DNA of 17,985 nt, taken from Methanobacteriota archaeon. Lineage in GTDB: Archaea > Halobacteriota > Methanomicrobia > Methanomicrobiales > Methanoculleaceae. The position numbers and the translations under genes were made by a program. The stretch covers positions 1-17,985 of the forward strand of contig JAEWMO010000064.1 of NCBI GenBank assembly GCA_023457135.1, read 5' to 3'. This document shows, piece after piece, positions 1 to 6,195 of the stretch (its first letter is position 1; each line of letters begins with the position of its first letter). Under the pieces are notes generated by a model, which made no database searches, was not told the origin of the DNA, and saw only the letters and a program-made list of their open reading frames with translations.

Positions 1-301
1 AGGCGAGCGCGGCAAACTCGTCGGGTTTGTAGGACTTGAACTTCTGTGCGATCAGGTCGTAAGCCTCGTCCCAGGTCGCCTCGACGAACTTGCCGTCCTT
101 CTTGATGAGCGGCTTCGTGAGACGGTCAGGGCTGTTCACGAACTCGTGAGCGTAGGTGCCCTTCGGGCAGACCTTCCCCTCGTTGACTGGAGAGCGGCGG
201 TACGGTGCTGTGCCGACAACCTTCCCGTCCTGGACGACAAGGTTGAAACTGCAGCCTGTTCCGCAGTAGGGACACGTTGTAGCTACATACTTCAACGTCA
301 T
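1..301 (-). CDS. fdhA: Formate dehydrogenase alpha subunit, N-terminal part (partial)
   Basis: This is the first 100 codons of a molybdopterin oxidoreductase running off the left edge. The ATG is at 301. The translated N-terminus holds the [4Fe-4S] ligands C10, C13, C17 and C45 in the arrangement CPYCGTGC...VCPKG, followed by the TWDEAYDLIAQKF segment typical of this superfamily. In methanogens the short form starting this way is the catalytic alpha subunit of F420-dependent formate dehydrogenase, which oxidises formate to CO2 and passes electrons through FdhB to F420 or to heterodisulfide reductase. A GAGGTG ribosome binding site at 312-317 lies 10 bases upstream of the ATG and confirms the start. 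FdhB is not visible. Alternatives are the tungsten formylmethanofuran dehydrogenase subunit B or another short molybdopterin enzyme; the Cys spacing and start fit FdhA best. The Mo/W ligand (Sec or Cys) lies outside the window. Confidence 0.85.
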   Translation of the reverse strand, partial: MTLKYVATTCPYCGTGCSFNLVVQDGKVVGTAPYRRSPVNEGKVCPKGTYAHEFVNSPDRLTKPLIKKDGKFVEATWDEAYDLIAQKFKSYKPDEFAALA

Positions 302-338
302 GTTTTTACCACACCTCTATGGTGAACCGAACATCTGC

Positions 339-369
339 GGTTAAGCTACTTAAATTATGTTAGTTAACC
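339..369 (-). promoter_or_regulatory. fdhA promoter with TATA box inside an inverted repeat
   Basis: On the minus strand TTTAAGTA (348-355) sits about 50 bases upstream of the fdhA ATG. It predicts a transcript start near 326 and a leader of about 25 bases carrying the GAGGTG site. The TATA box is framed by GGTTAA (339-344) and TTAACC (364-369), a 6-bp perfect inverted repeat with a 19-base gap. The ATCTG / AGATCT sequences outside it extend the symmetry imperfectly. A regulator binding here would block TBP; that is inference. Confidence 0.45.
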
Positions 370-538
370 AGATCTGCCCCAATCCCATCGCCGGCGCGAG
401 CAGGCAAACAACAGACCACCCTGCTGCTATGCGCGTTTACACGGATGGTACCCTCCGGAATAGAGATTTTGATGTCCACCCGAGCAAGCTCTAATTATTA
501 AACCGATCTCCGGGCAGGTTGCAGGGCGGGTTACAGTG

Positions 539-630
539 CCGGGATGCGGTCCCGGAGCGGCCCGGGATTGGCCTGTAGATTGGAGAATCGGTTACTCCCT
601 CCGAAAAAACTCCCCCGGGCCGCTCTTTTT
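539..630 (+). ncRNA. Candidate structured 5' leader with competing hairpins
   Basis: Several stems can form in the RNA. CCGGGA (539-544) pairs with TCCCGG (550-555) over a 5-base loop. The same TCCCGG can instead pair with CCGGGA at 562-567. GAGCGGCCCGGG (555-566) is perfectly complementary to CCCGGGCCGCTC (614-625), a 12-bp stem followed directly by TTTTT (626-630). Inside its loop GGAG (582-585) pairs with CTCC (595-598). These pairings exclude one another, as in an attenuator or riboswitch. It lies between a TATA candidate at 491-502 and the GTG at 702. I recognise no known riboswitch class, and the function is inferred from folding alone. Confidence 0.4.
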
Positions 631-701
631 CTACCGGGCAAGGTGTTATTATTGGTGGAAACCCACATCTCATACGGCTGCACAGGGAGCGGATCACCAC
701 C

Positions 702-1301
702 GTGAAGAAGAAACTCTTAATTCCGCCAATGCTCGCCGATCTGGTGACGAACGCCCTGACATCGATGGATGGGGTGAAGTTTACCGGGCTTGATGCCTGC
801 CCGTCATGCGGCGGCCCGGTGACCGGGCACGACCTCCGGGCAAAGCGATTTGCCGTCCTGCTCGAGAACGGGAAAGAGCGGACGATCCGTGTCCACGTAA
901 AACGGTTCTACTGCCAGCAATGCGGTGCTCTCTGCTACGCGGACGCGCCGTTCTACCCCGACACACGCCTTGCATCGCCCGTTGTCGACCTCTGCCTCCT
1001 CCTCTCGCAGCGGATGCCCTTCAACCAGGTGGCAGAACATCTCCGCGCGATGGGGATCGTCGTCGACCGGGGGACCATCCGGAACTACGCCTCCCGTGAC
1101 TTCGGCGCGATCCCGGCAACGGAACTCTTCGGCCTCCCGCTACCCTTCTCGCTGCTGAACCTCGCCATCTCCGCCCTCGGGCGTGAGCGCTGTCCCATCG
1201 TAGGGGCAGAAGCGCTCGTTGCCTGCGGTTTCCCACCCGCAGGCCGGGCAGCGCCTTTTAGCAGGCGGTCTCCTGAAGAGCGGGATCAGCGGTATGAATA
1301 G
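702..1301 (+). CDS. Transposase-like zinc-ribbon/HTH protein, function unknown
   Basis: This is a 199-residue protein with a GTG start and a GGGAG ribosome binding site at 685-689. Residues 33-74 form a treble-clef or zinc-ribbon motif (C33, C36, C71, C74: CPSCG...CQQCG) around a basic beta-rich segment. Residues about 105-131 read as a helix-turn-helix (FNQVAEHLRAMGIVVDRGTI). This layout resembles the DNA-binding N-terminus of ISL3/IS66-like transposases, but no catalytic DDE domain follows and I see no terminal repeats. It may be a domesticated or decayed transposase or a stand-alone regulator. Residues 147-199 are antisense to the convincing small zinc-ribbon gene on the other strand. The true C-terminus may therefore once have been shorter, or this tail may be read-through into neighbouring sequence. 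I do not assign a function. Confidence 0.6.
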   Translation: MKKKLLIPPMLADLVTNALTSMDGVKFTGLDACPSCGGPVTGHDLRAKRFAVLLENGKERTIRVHVKRFYCQQCGALCYADAPFYPDTRLASPVVDLCLLLSQRMPFNQVAEHLRAMGIVVDRGTIRNYASRDFGAIPATELFGLPLPFSLLNLAISALGRERCPIVGAEALVACGFPPAGRAAPFSRRSPEERDQRYE

Positions 1302-1340
1302 GAAGAGAAAGAAGAACGGAAAGCCGAGGGCGAGCGACAC
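1140..1340 (-). CDS. Small membrane-anchored zinc-ribbon protein
   Basis: The frame from the GTG at 1340 gives 66 residues: a hydrophobic stretch (residues 5-22, rich in Phe, Leu and Ile) followed by a zinc ribbon CPACGW...RFCPYDGT (C31, C34, C45, with Asp48 where a fourth Cys would often sit), then a polar tail. The open frame continues upstream of the GTG with a second hydrophobic run (LTLLLLAVSVAITGV) back to a CTG at 1382-1380 that overlaps the mfnF stop as CTGA. An 80-residue two-helix form beginning there is therefore plausible. It lies downstream of mfnF and is probably co-transcribed. Its function is unknown; a membrane-tethered nucleic-acid or protein-binding ribbon is a guess. It overlaps the plus-strand HTH gene by 162 bases in antisense, but the zinc-ribbon signature favours this strand. 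Confidence 0.7.
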   Translation of the reverse strand: MSLALGFPFFFLFLFIPLIPLFRRPPAKRRCPACGWETAGNERFCPYDGTALTPEGGDGEVQQREG

Positions 1341-1378
1341 GCCGGTTATGGCGACCGATACCGCAAGGAGAAGGAGGG

Positions 1379-2305
1379 TCAGTTGGAGGCGGCTCGCCGT
1401 CGCGCCACCTCCCTGACCGCGTATGCCGGCAGCGCATCAGAGACCGCCCCGATCTCCTCGTCAAGCGTGACGCCGCCCAGTTCCCGGGCAAAGAGGGGCG
1501 CCCCGATGCCTGCCGTGATCACCTGTTCGGCTCCGCTCTGGAAGAGTGCGCGCCCCACGGCACGGACGATCAGCGTTCGCTGGGCTTCCCAGAACTGCCG
1601 GGCTACCTGGACGGCCCCGGAGTTCCCGATCTCGTCGAGGTCCGCGCAGACGACACGGGCGAGCCTCCGGAGCGCCGCATCAGCGGTCTTCCTGCCGTTG
1701 TCGGGTGCGGGGCAGGTATAGTCCTCCGGGGTGATGTGGCCGAGCACGAGGTGCGCGTCGGCGCTCGCAGCGAAATACTCGGTGCTCACCGGCGTAACCT
1801 TCCCGTCCAGCGTGACCGAGGAGAGGATTGTGGCGATGTTCGTCCGGAGCATCCCGGTGTAGACGAGGTACTGCTTCTGTAGCCGCCGGGTATCCGTCAG
1901 GCCCTTGAGATTCTCAAAGTTGTTGAGGGGGATGATGTCGGCGGTGGTGCTCCCCACGTCGAGGAGGACCGCATCGGGATATTCTTCCCGCAGGTAGTCG
2001 GCGGACGCAAGCCAGTTCGCTGCCGCAAGGGCCGGGACCGGCCGGGTATGGAACGCTGCGTCGGTGCCGTAGAAGGCGGCGTCCGGGATGACCGTGCGGA
2101 CAGCCCCGACGATCCACTCTATCCCCTCCATCTTGTTCGTGAAGCAGTCCGCGAGTTCGCCGCTCATCACCACGGCGGCGGGTTCCGCGTAGGGTTCCAG
2201 GAGATCCTTGAGCGGCGCACCCTGCCAGAGAGGGCAGTAGTGGATATGCACCCCGGCGTCGTCGACGACCTTGAGGTTCGCACCGCCGATATCGATGCCG
2301 ATCAT
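1379..2305 (-). CDS. mfnF: Methanofuran biosynthesis kinase-fold enzyme MfnF (hydantoinase/oxoprolinase-like)
   Basis: This 308-residue protein belongs to the ASKHA-fold hydantoinase/oxoprolinase-like family long annotated as an H4MPT-linked C1 transfer pathway protein. Visible motifs are the N-terminal phosphate-1 loop MIGIDIGGANLKVV (1-14), the second phosphate loop LLDVGSTTADIIPL (114-127) and the adenosine loop ITAGIGAP near 266. In methanogens MfnF joins the furan phosphate moiety to gamma-glutamyl-tyramine to give the APMF precursor of methanofuran, the first C1 carrier of CO2 reduction. The start ATG overlaps the stop of mfnD by 4 bases (ATGA, 2305-2302), so the two are translationally coupled and work in one pathway. 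The assignment rests on the family plus the mfnD partner. The length is normal and nothing is missing. Confidence 0.85.
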   Translation of the reverse strand: MIGIDIGGANLKVVDDAGVHIHYCPLWQGAPLKDLLEPYAEPAAVVMSGELADCFTNKMEGIEWIVGAVRTVIPDAAFYGTDAAFHTRPVPALAAANWLASADYLREEYPDAVLLDVGSTTADIIPLNNFENLKGLTDTRRLQKQYLVYTGMLRTNIATILSSVTLDGKVTPVSTEYFAASADAHLVLGHITPEDYTCPAPDNGRKTADAALRRLARVVCADLDEIGNSGAVQVARQFWEAQRTLIVRAVGRALFQSGAEQVITAGIGAPLFARELGGVTLDEEIGAVSDALPAYAVREVARRRAASN

Positions 2306-3189
2306 ACCCGGCTGATCCTCCCGTCTTTGTCGAACCGGACCCTCCCGGAGAGGTGCACCTCTGTCGGCGCCTCGCCATGAGACGCTTTCACCAGGATATC
2401 GGCGATCTCCTCTTCCATAACCGCCGCGATCCCGACCAGGCTGGTTGTGGGTCTCGGGTTGACGTCCACCACATAGACCCGGTCACCGACGACGACATCG
2501 ATCCCGGCATACCCCTGGCAGCCGAGGACGTTCATCGCCCGGGCGGCGACATCGACGATCTCCTCCTCGCGGTCGGGATGAACGGGCGTCTCCCCGCCGA
2601 GATACCGGAAACTGCCGTCGTCTGCAACGGCGATCTCCTGCCGGTTGACGGCAAGCAGGAGCGGCGGGTTGCCCGAGTAGAACTCGCAGACGTTGCCGGT
2701 CACCCGGCTCCCCACCAGGCTCACGCTCAGGGCCTCCCCCTCGATGTACGCCTCCGCGAACTCGCCGGCGCCCGGTGGGTCGTCCGTCAGCCGGACCCCG
2801 AGAGCCCCGCAGCCCGATATCGGCTTGACGACCCTCTTGCCCGCGCCGGCGGCGGGCGGCACCGGGATGTCGTGCCGGGCAAGGATCGCTGCTGTCCGCT
2901 GTTTGTTGGCAGAGACGGCCGCGTTCATGCTCCCGCACCCGACATTGTGGGTGAACTGTTCGAGCAGGTGCGTATACCGGAAGAGCAGATGGTCGGGCGC
3001 GATGACCAGGCCCACGTCGCACCCCGGTGCGAGCCTCCGGATCTCGCCCTCGAAGTCGGGTCCTTCGGGCGTCACCACGTCGTAGCCGCATTTCTCGAAA
3101 CTTGCACTGAGGACGGCGAGCATTGCAGCACCCTCGGGCGCAAGTTCCGGGTCGTTGCATACGGAGTATTCGGCAAGAATTGCCTTCAT
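2302..3189 (-). CDS. mfnD: Tyramine--L-glutamate ligase MfnD (ATP-grasp)
   Basis: This 295-residue ATP-grasp enzyme adds L-glutamate to tyramine at the expense of ATP during methanofuran synthesis in the cytoplasm. Key regions are the N-terminal domain MKAILAEYSV (1-10), the adenine-binding strand and loop KRVVKPISGCGALGV (118-132), the LLLAVNRQEI strand (177-186), and the metal-binding core VYVVDVNPRPTTS (238-250), whose Asp and Asn coordinate Mg-ATP. The ATG at 3189 is chosen because the ATP-grasp N-terminal strand starts there; the 27 residues upstream in frame are low-quality and run through the promoter. No ribosome binding site is obvious, so the leader is short or weakly initiated. It is the first gene of mfnD-mfnF-(zinc ribbon). 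Confidence 0.87.
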   Translation of the reverse strand: MKAILAEYSVCNDPELAPEGAAMLAVLSASFEKCGYDVVTPEGPDFEGEIRRLAPGCDVGLVIAPDHLLFRYTHLLEQFTHNVGCGSMNAAVSANKQRTAAILARHDIPVPPAAGAGKRVVKPISGCGALGVRLTDDPPGAGEFAEAYIEGEALSVSLVGSRVTGNVCEFYSGNPPLLLAVNRQEIAVADDGSFRYLGGETPVHPDREEEIVDVAARAMNVLGCQGYAGIDVVVGDRVYVVDVNPRPTTSLVGIAAVMEEEIADILVKASHGEAPTEVHLSGRVRFDKDGRISRV

Positions 3190-3272
3190 CGTAGTAATGG
3201 TTGGCTGCCAGACACTTGACCCTGACGATCGGGCAAGTATTTGATGCACGGAGACCATCCCTATAGACAAGG
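3190..3272. promoter_or_regulatory. Divergent mfnD / surE promoter region
   Basis: These 83 bases separate the two starts. The only AT-rich candidate is AAGTATTTG (3235-3243), which reads CAAATACTT on the other strand. It would place the surE transcript start about 8 bases before its ATG and the mfnD start about 24 bases before its ATG. One shared element for both directions is possible but unproven. Confidence 0.35.
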
Positions 3273-4052
3273 ATGAAGCCGAAGATTATGCTCACCAACG
3301 ATGACGGGATCACCTCCGTGGCCCTCTGGGCGGCGTATGATGCTCTCGCACCGATCGCCGACGTTACGGTGGTCGCACCCGCCACCCAGCAGAGCGCTGT
3401 AGGAAGGTCAATCTCCATCTTTGAGCCGATCCGTGCGACAAAGGTGACGATGAACGGGGTGCCGGCATACTCGGTCGGCGGGAAACCGACCGACGCCGTG
3501 ATCATCGGACTGTTTGCACTGCACCTGAAACCGGACCTGGTGGTCAGCGGGATCAACATCGGCGAGAACCTCTCCTATGAGTCCATCATGACCTCGGGCA
3601 CCGTCGGGGCGGCTCTCGAAGCCTCCAACCAGGGGGTACCGTCCCTTGCCTTCTCGCTCCAGGTCGAGGACCAGGGCGACAAGTTCGACGACCCATCATG
3701 CGTCACCGACCGGTTCAGCGATGCAAGAAGGGTGGTTCGCGAGGTCTGCGAGCGGGTCCTCGCAAACGGGTTCCCGGAGAACGCCCACGTCATCAACGTG
3801 AACATCCCGGCAACGGTGCGCGGCGGCTACGAGATCACCCGGCTTGCCGAGAAACTCTTCTACACCGGCGTTGAGGAGCGTCTCGACCCTCGCGGGCGGC
3901 CCTACTTCTGGATCGACGGTCCCCTGCATGAGGACGCGGAGGAGGGGACCGACGTCCACGCGGTGCAGAAGGGCAACATATCCATCACACCCATCACGCT
4001 CGACTGTACGGCGTTCGGGGCTTCGGACGCCCTGAGAGGCATCTTCTCCTGA
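3273..4052 (+). CDS. surE: 5'/3'-nucleotidase SurE
   Basis: This 259-residue member of the SurE family is a metal-dependent phosphatase that removes phosphate from nucleoside 5'- and 3'-monophosphates. The N-terminal LTNDDGI (7-13) supplies the metal-binding Asp10 and Asp11. Ser41 in the TQQSAVGRSIS loop and Asn95 in VVSGINIGEN complete the usual metal site, and the SGTVGAALEA segment (108-117) follows as expected. The length is typical for archaeal SurE. A short leader follows a weak TATA candidate at 3235-3243. It is 36 bases upstream of rpiA on the same strand, so a two-gene operon is likely, consistent with a nucleotide and pentose salvage theme. Confidence 0.93.
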   Translation: MKPKIMLTNDDGITSVALWAAYDALAPIADVTVVAPATQQSAVGRSISIFEPIRATKVTMNGVPAYSVGGKPTDAVIIGLFALHLKPDLVVSGINIGENLSYESIMTSGTVGAALEASNQGVPSLAFSLQVEDQGDKFDDPSCVTDRFSDARRVVREVCERVLANGFPENAHVINVNIPATVRGGYEITRLAEKLFYTGVEERLDPRGRPYFWIDGPLHEDAEEGTDVHAVQKGNISITPITLDCTAFGASDALRGIFS

Positions 4053-4073
4053 CGGTATGGCTATCTGGATGAA

Positions 4074-4079
4074 GGGTGA
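4074..4079 (+). promoter_or_regulatory. Ribosome binding site of rpiA, deciding its start
   Basis: GGGTGA matches the anti-Shine-Dalgarno of archaeal 16S rRNA. Its 9-base spacing selects the ATG at 4089 over the upstream GTG at 4083. Confidence 0.6.
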
Positions 4080-4088
4080 AGAGTGATC

Positions 4089-4784
4089 ATGAGTACACCG
4101 CAGACAGAGTCGAAGCGGAATGCCGGATATCACGCGGCCGGAATGGTCGAAGATAGGATGATCGTCGGTCTCGGCACCGGCTCGACGGTCTTTTTCGCGA
4201 TGGAGCGGCTGGGCGAGCGGATAAGACGAGACGGCCTTTCCATCGCCGGCGTCCCGACGTCCTACCAGGCAGCCATCCGGGCACGCGAGTACGGTATCCC
4301 GCTCACGAGCCTCGATGAGCATCCCGTGATCGATATCGCCATCGACGGGGCCGACCAGGTCGACCCGGCCCAGAACCTTATCAAGGGGCGTGGGGCGGCG
4401 CTCCTCCGGGAGAAGTGCGTCGCGGACGCGGCACGGAAGGTGATCATCGTCGTCGATCCGACGAAGATGGTGGAGGCCATGAGCGCGCCCGTTCCTGTCG
4501 AGGTGCTCCCGTTTGCATCAGAACCGGTGTCCCGCCGCCTCGCTCTCCTCGGTGCCGATCCGGTTCTGCGGGAAGGGGTAAAGAAAGACGGCCCGGTCGT
4601 GACCGACAACGGCAACTTCATCCTCGACTGCAGTTTCAAAACGATTGGCTCGCCCCGGGACCTGGAGGCAGCGATTGCAGCCATTCCCGGTGCGCTTGAG
4701 TGCGGTCTCTTTACCGCCTACGGAGAAAAGATAACGGTCATCATCGGTGAGGAGAAGGGTTGCCGCGTCGTATCACTGCATTGA
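4089..4784 (+). CDS. rpiA: Ribose-5-phosphate isomerase A
   Basis: This 231-residue enzyme interconverts ribose 5-phosphate and ribulose 5-phosphate. Signature segments are GLGTGST (27-33) for phosphate binding, the DGADQVD loop (86-92) with the catalytic-site acids, and KGRGAALLREK (99-109), which holds the conserved Lys and the general-base Glu. The GEEKG C-terminal loop (about 222-226) also fits. I prefer the ATG at 4089 to the GTG at 4083, because GGGTGA at 4074-4079 lies 9 bases from the ATG but only 3 from the GTG. It follows surE closely and its last 12 bases overlap the convergent regulator gene. Confidence 0.94.
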   Translation: MSTPQTESKRNAGYHAAGMVEDRMIVGLGTGSTVFFAMERLGERIRRDGLSIAGVPTSYQAAIRAREYGIPLTSLDEHPVIDIAIDGADQVDPAQNLIKGRGAALLREKCVADAARKVIIVVDPTKMVEAMSAPVPVEVLPFASEPVSRRLALLGADPVLREGVKKDGPVVTDNGNFILDCSFKTIGSPRDLEAAIAAIPGALECGLFTAYGEKITVIIGEEKGCRVVSLH

Positions 4785-5153
4785 GATGCATTCACGCATC
4801 TTCTGGATAAGGTCTAGCTGGTGCCGGGCTTCTCTCTTCTTTTCCTTCTCGATCGTGTCCATGATCTCCGTTATCGGACGTGAGAGCATATAGATCTTAA
4901 CCGGCCGGCCTTTACTCTCGGATTTACTCTCTCGGGTATCCACCCAGTCGCATTCCTTGAGATAACGCATGGCTATGCTGACTTCAGGCTGGCGGAGGTC
5001 GGTGCCCCGCTCGATGTCGCGGGATGTCGCTTCCTCAGTGTTTGCAAGATAGACAAGCACTTTCGAGACGTTTCTCTTGATACCGATACCCATGAGGAGT
5101 TCGGCGAGTTCTTCATCGCGTGGCGTAAAATATCGTACCTTGTCTGACCTCAT
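4773..5153 (-). CDS. Winged-helix transcriptional regulator (ArsR/TrmB-like)
   Basis: This is a 126-residue protein with a winged helix-turn-helix across about residues 18-90: the helix GIKRNVSKVLVYLAN (24-38), the EATSRDIERGTDL turn, a recognition helix RQPEVSIAMRYLKEC (54-68), and a basic wing (72-89, RESKSESKGRPVKIYML). A charged helix (95-122) likely forms a dimerisation coiled coil. There is no ligand domain and no metal-binding Cys cluster, so the signal is unknown. It is convergent with rpiA (12-base overlap) and is transcribed alone from its own AT-rich promoter. Similar stand-alone regulators are common in methanogens, but I cannot name a target. Confidence 0.82.
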   Translation of the reverse strand: MRSDKVRYFTPRDEELAELLMGIGIKRNVSKVLVYLANTEEATSRDIERGTDLRQPEVSIAMRYLKECDWVDTRESKSESKGRPVKIYMLSRPITEIMDTIEKEKKREARHQLDLIQKMRECISMQ

Positions 5154-5157
5154 CCGT

Positions 5158-5201
5158 TCACCATCAGGCAGTAGTTATTGTTTTAAATCTGACTATAAAA
5201 A
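5158..5201 (-). promoter_or_regulatory. Promoter and ribosome binding site of the winged-helix regulator
   Basis: TTTTTATAG on the minus strand (5193-5201) is a good archaeal TATA box 44 bases from the ATG, giving a leader of about 18 bases. GGTGA (5158-5162) is a ribosome binding site with a tight 4-base spacing. The surrounding 5170-5250 is much more AT-rich than the rest of the window. Confidence 0.5.
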
Positions 5202-5564
5202 TATTATTATTTCAATGGGAGATTTTTCGATTATGTTGATTTTAAATGAATGGATAGAGCGTTGCACTACTCTGATTGAGTTGTTCTTTGCCGAACCGCG
5301 CTTCAATCGGCAGTGAGGGGATGGTCTTCCGTAGAGGATAGCAGGTCCGGACTGTTACAATAGGCCGGGGATATCTCCGTCAGAAGACCCGGAAGGGACA
5401 CCGGGACCATCGCCAGCAGGATCGCTTCCTGAGATACCATCCAGCCCCGGCCCCCCTGGAGCAGGCAGCCATATGCCTTCGCCGGGATCTGCCGCACCAT
5501 GTAAGAGTTACAGCACCACCCCCGGATGCCCGGCTCCGTTATGCCTGTGCATGCCGGGCGGTTC

Positions 5565-5569
5565 AAAAA
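5565..5569 (-). terminator. T-run terminator after tbp
   Basis: A TCTCTTTTTG tract on the minus strand begins about 20 bases downstream of the tbp stop. Archaeal RNA polymerase terminates at such T-runs without needing a hairpin. Confidence 0.4.
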
Positions 5570-5590
5570 GAGAAGGATATCTAATGAAGG

Positions 5591-6154
5591 TCAGATGAGC
5601 CCGAGACCGGAGAGCTCGGAGAGGATCCGCTGTACCGCACGTCTCGCGTCTTCGGGGACCTTGCCGCCGGTGATGATCAGCTTGCCGGACCCGAAGAGGA
5701 GCACGACTACCTTCGGGTCATCGAGGCGGTAAACCAGACCGGGGAACTGTTCCGGCTCGTACTCGATGCGGTCCAGGTTGAAACCCACGGCGATCTTGTT
5801 CAGGTTGATCGGCGTTCCGAGGTCCGCAGACGTGACGATGTTCTGGATCTTGTAGGTCAGGTTCTCGGGGATGTCGATGTTGAGCGCCCGGAGCTGGTCG
5901 CCAAGGATCTGCAGGCCCCGCGAGAGGCTGTCGATGCTTTTAGCACCCGTCAGGACGACCTTGCCCGACCCGAAGACGAGCGCAGCGATCTTCGGGTCCT
6001 GCATCCGGAGAACAACGCCGGGAAACCGTTTTTTATTGTATTCCGCGTCCTTCAGCTGGGAGGCAAGAGAGGGGAGATCAAGAGAATCCGTCACTTTGGC
6101 CGAAGCAACGATATTTTCGATCTTGAGGGACTCCTCTGGATTGTGCTCATTCAT
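5591..6154 (-). CDS. tbp: TATA-box-binding protein
   Basis: This 187-residue TBP recognises archaeal TATA boxes and recruits TFB and RNA polymerase. The two direct repeats of the saddle are plain: residues 12-90 (IENIVASAKV...FPGVVLRMQDPKIAALVFGSGKVVLTGAK) and 103-181 (IQNIVTSADLG...FPGLVYRLDDPKVVVLLFGSGKLIITGGK). Each carries the FPG and FGSGK elements that contact DNA. The ATG at 6154 is the only Met in frame before the first repeat; the frame stays open far upstream, but that stretch is antisense to acs. It starts 42 bases after the acs stop and has its own TATA box in that gap, so it can be transcribed independently of acs. Confidence 0.97.
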   Translation of the reverse strand: MNEHNPEESLKIENIVASAKVTDSLDLPSLASQLKDAEYNKKRFPGVVLRMQDPKIAALVFGSGKVVLTGAKSIDSLSRGLQILGDQLRALNIDIPENLTYKIQNIVTSADLGTPINLNKIAVGFNLDRIEYEPEQFPGLVYRLDDPKVVVLLFGSGKLIITGGKVPEDARRAVQRILSELSGLGLI

Positions 6155-6176
6155 ATTTATAACATATATAAAAGAG

Positions 6177-6184
6177 TATATAAA
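6177..6184 (-). promoter_or_regulatory. tbp TATA box, predicted leaderless transcript
   Basis: TTTATATA on the minus strand lies with its centre about 26 bases from the tbp ATG. This is the usual TATA-to-start distance, so transcription should begin at or next to the A of the ATG. No ribosome binding site is present. Confidence 0.6.
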
Positions 6185-6195
6185 GGGTTGGTTGC

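Larger units (their letters stand above)
302..701. other. 400-bp divergent intergenic region
   Basis: This gap separates fdhA (-) from the HTH gene (+). It holds the fdhA promoter (about 326-369), roughly 110 bases in which I see nothing (376-485), an AT-rich TATA candidate CTAATTATTAAA (491-502) for the plus strand, and then the structured leader at 539-630 (separate entry). Short open frames on both strands here have no recognisable protein features and are treated as chance. Confidence 0.6.
5154..5590. other. 437-bp gap with no convincing gene
   Basis: The right part (5160-5260) is AT-rich and holds the regulator promoter. A minus-strand frame of 87 codons (5303-5566) opens with TTG. It has moderately GC-rich third positions at its start and one hydrophobic run, but no motif I know and no ribosome binding site, so I do not call it. 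A T5 run on the minus strand (5565-5569) 22 bases past the tbp stop is a plausible transcription terminator. Just beyond it GCCCGGC (5528-5534) and GCCGGGC (5553-5559) form a 7-bp inverted repeat. Confidence 0.5.

Noticed and set aside
2353..3219. Long plus-strand frame (288 codons) antisense to mfnD
   Set aside because: mfnD has full ATP-grasp motifs on the other strand. The antisense product shows no motif, and long shadow frames are expected at this GC content.
5303..5566. Possible small minus-strand gene after tbp
   Set aside because: It has a TTG start, no ribosome binding site, no promoter and no motif; a T-run at 5565-5569 suggests transcription stops there. A real short gene is not fully excluded.
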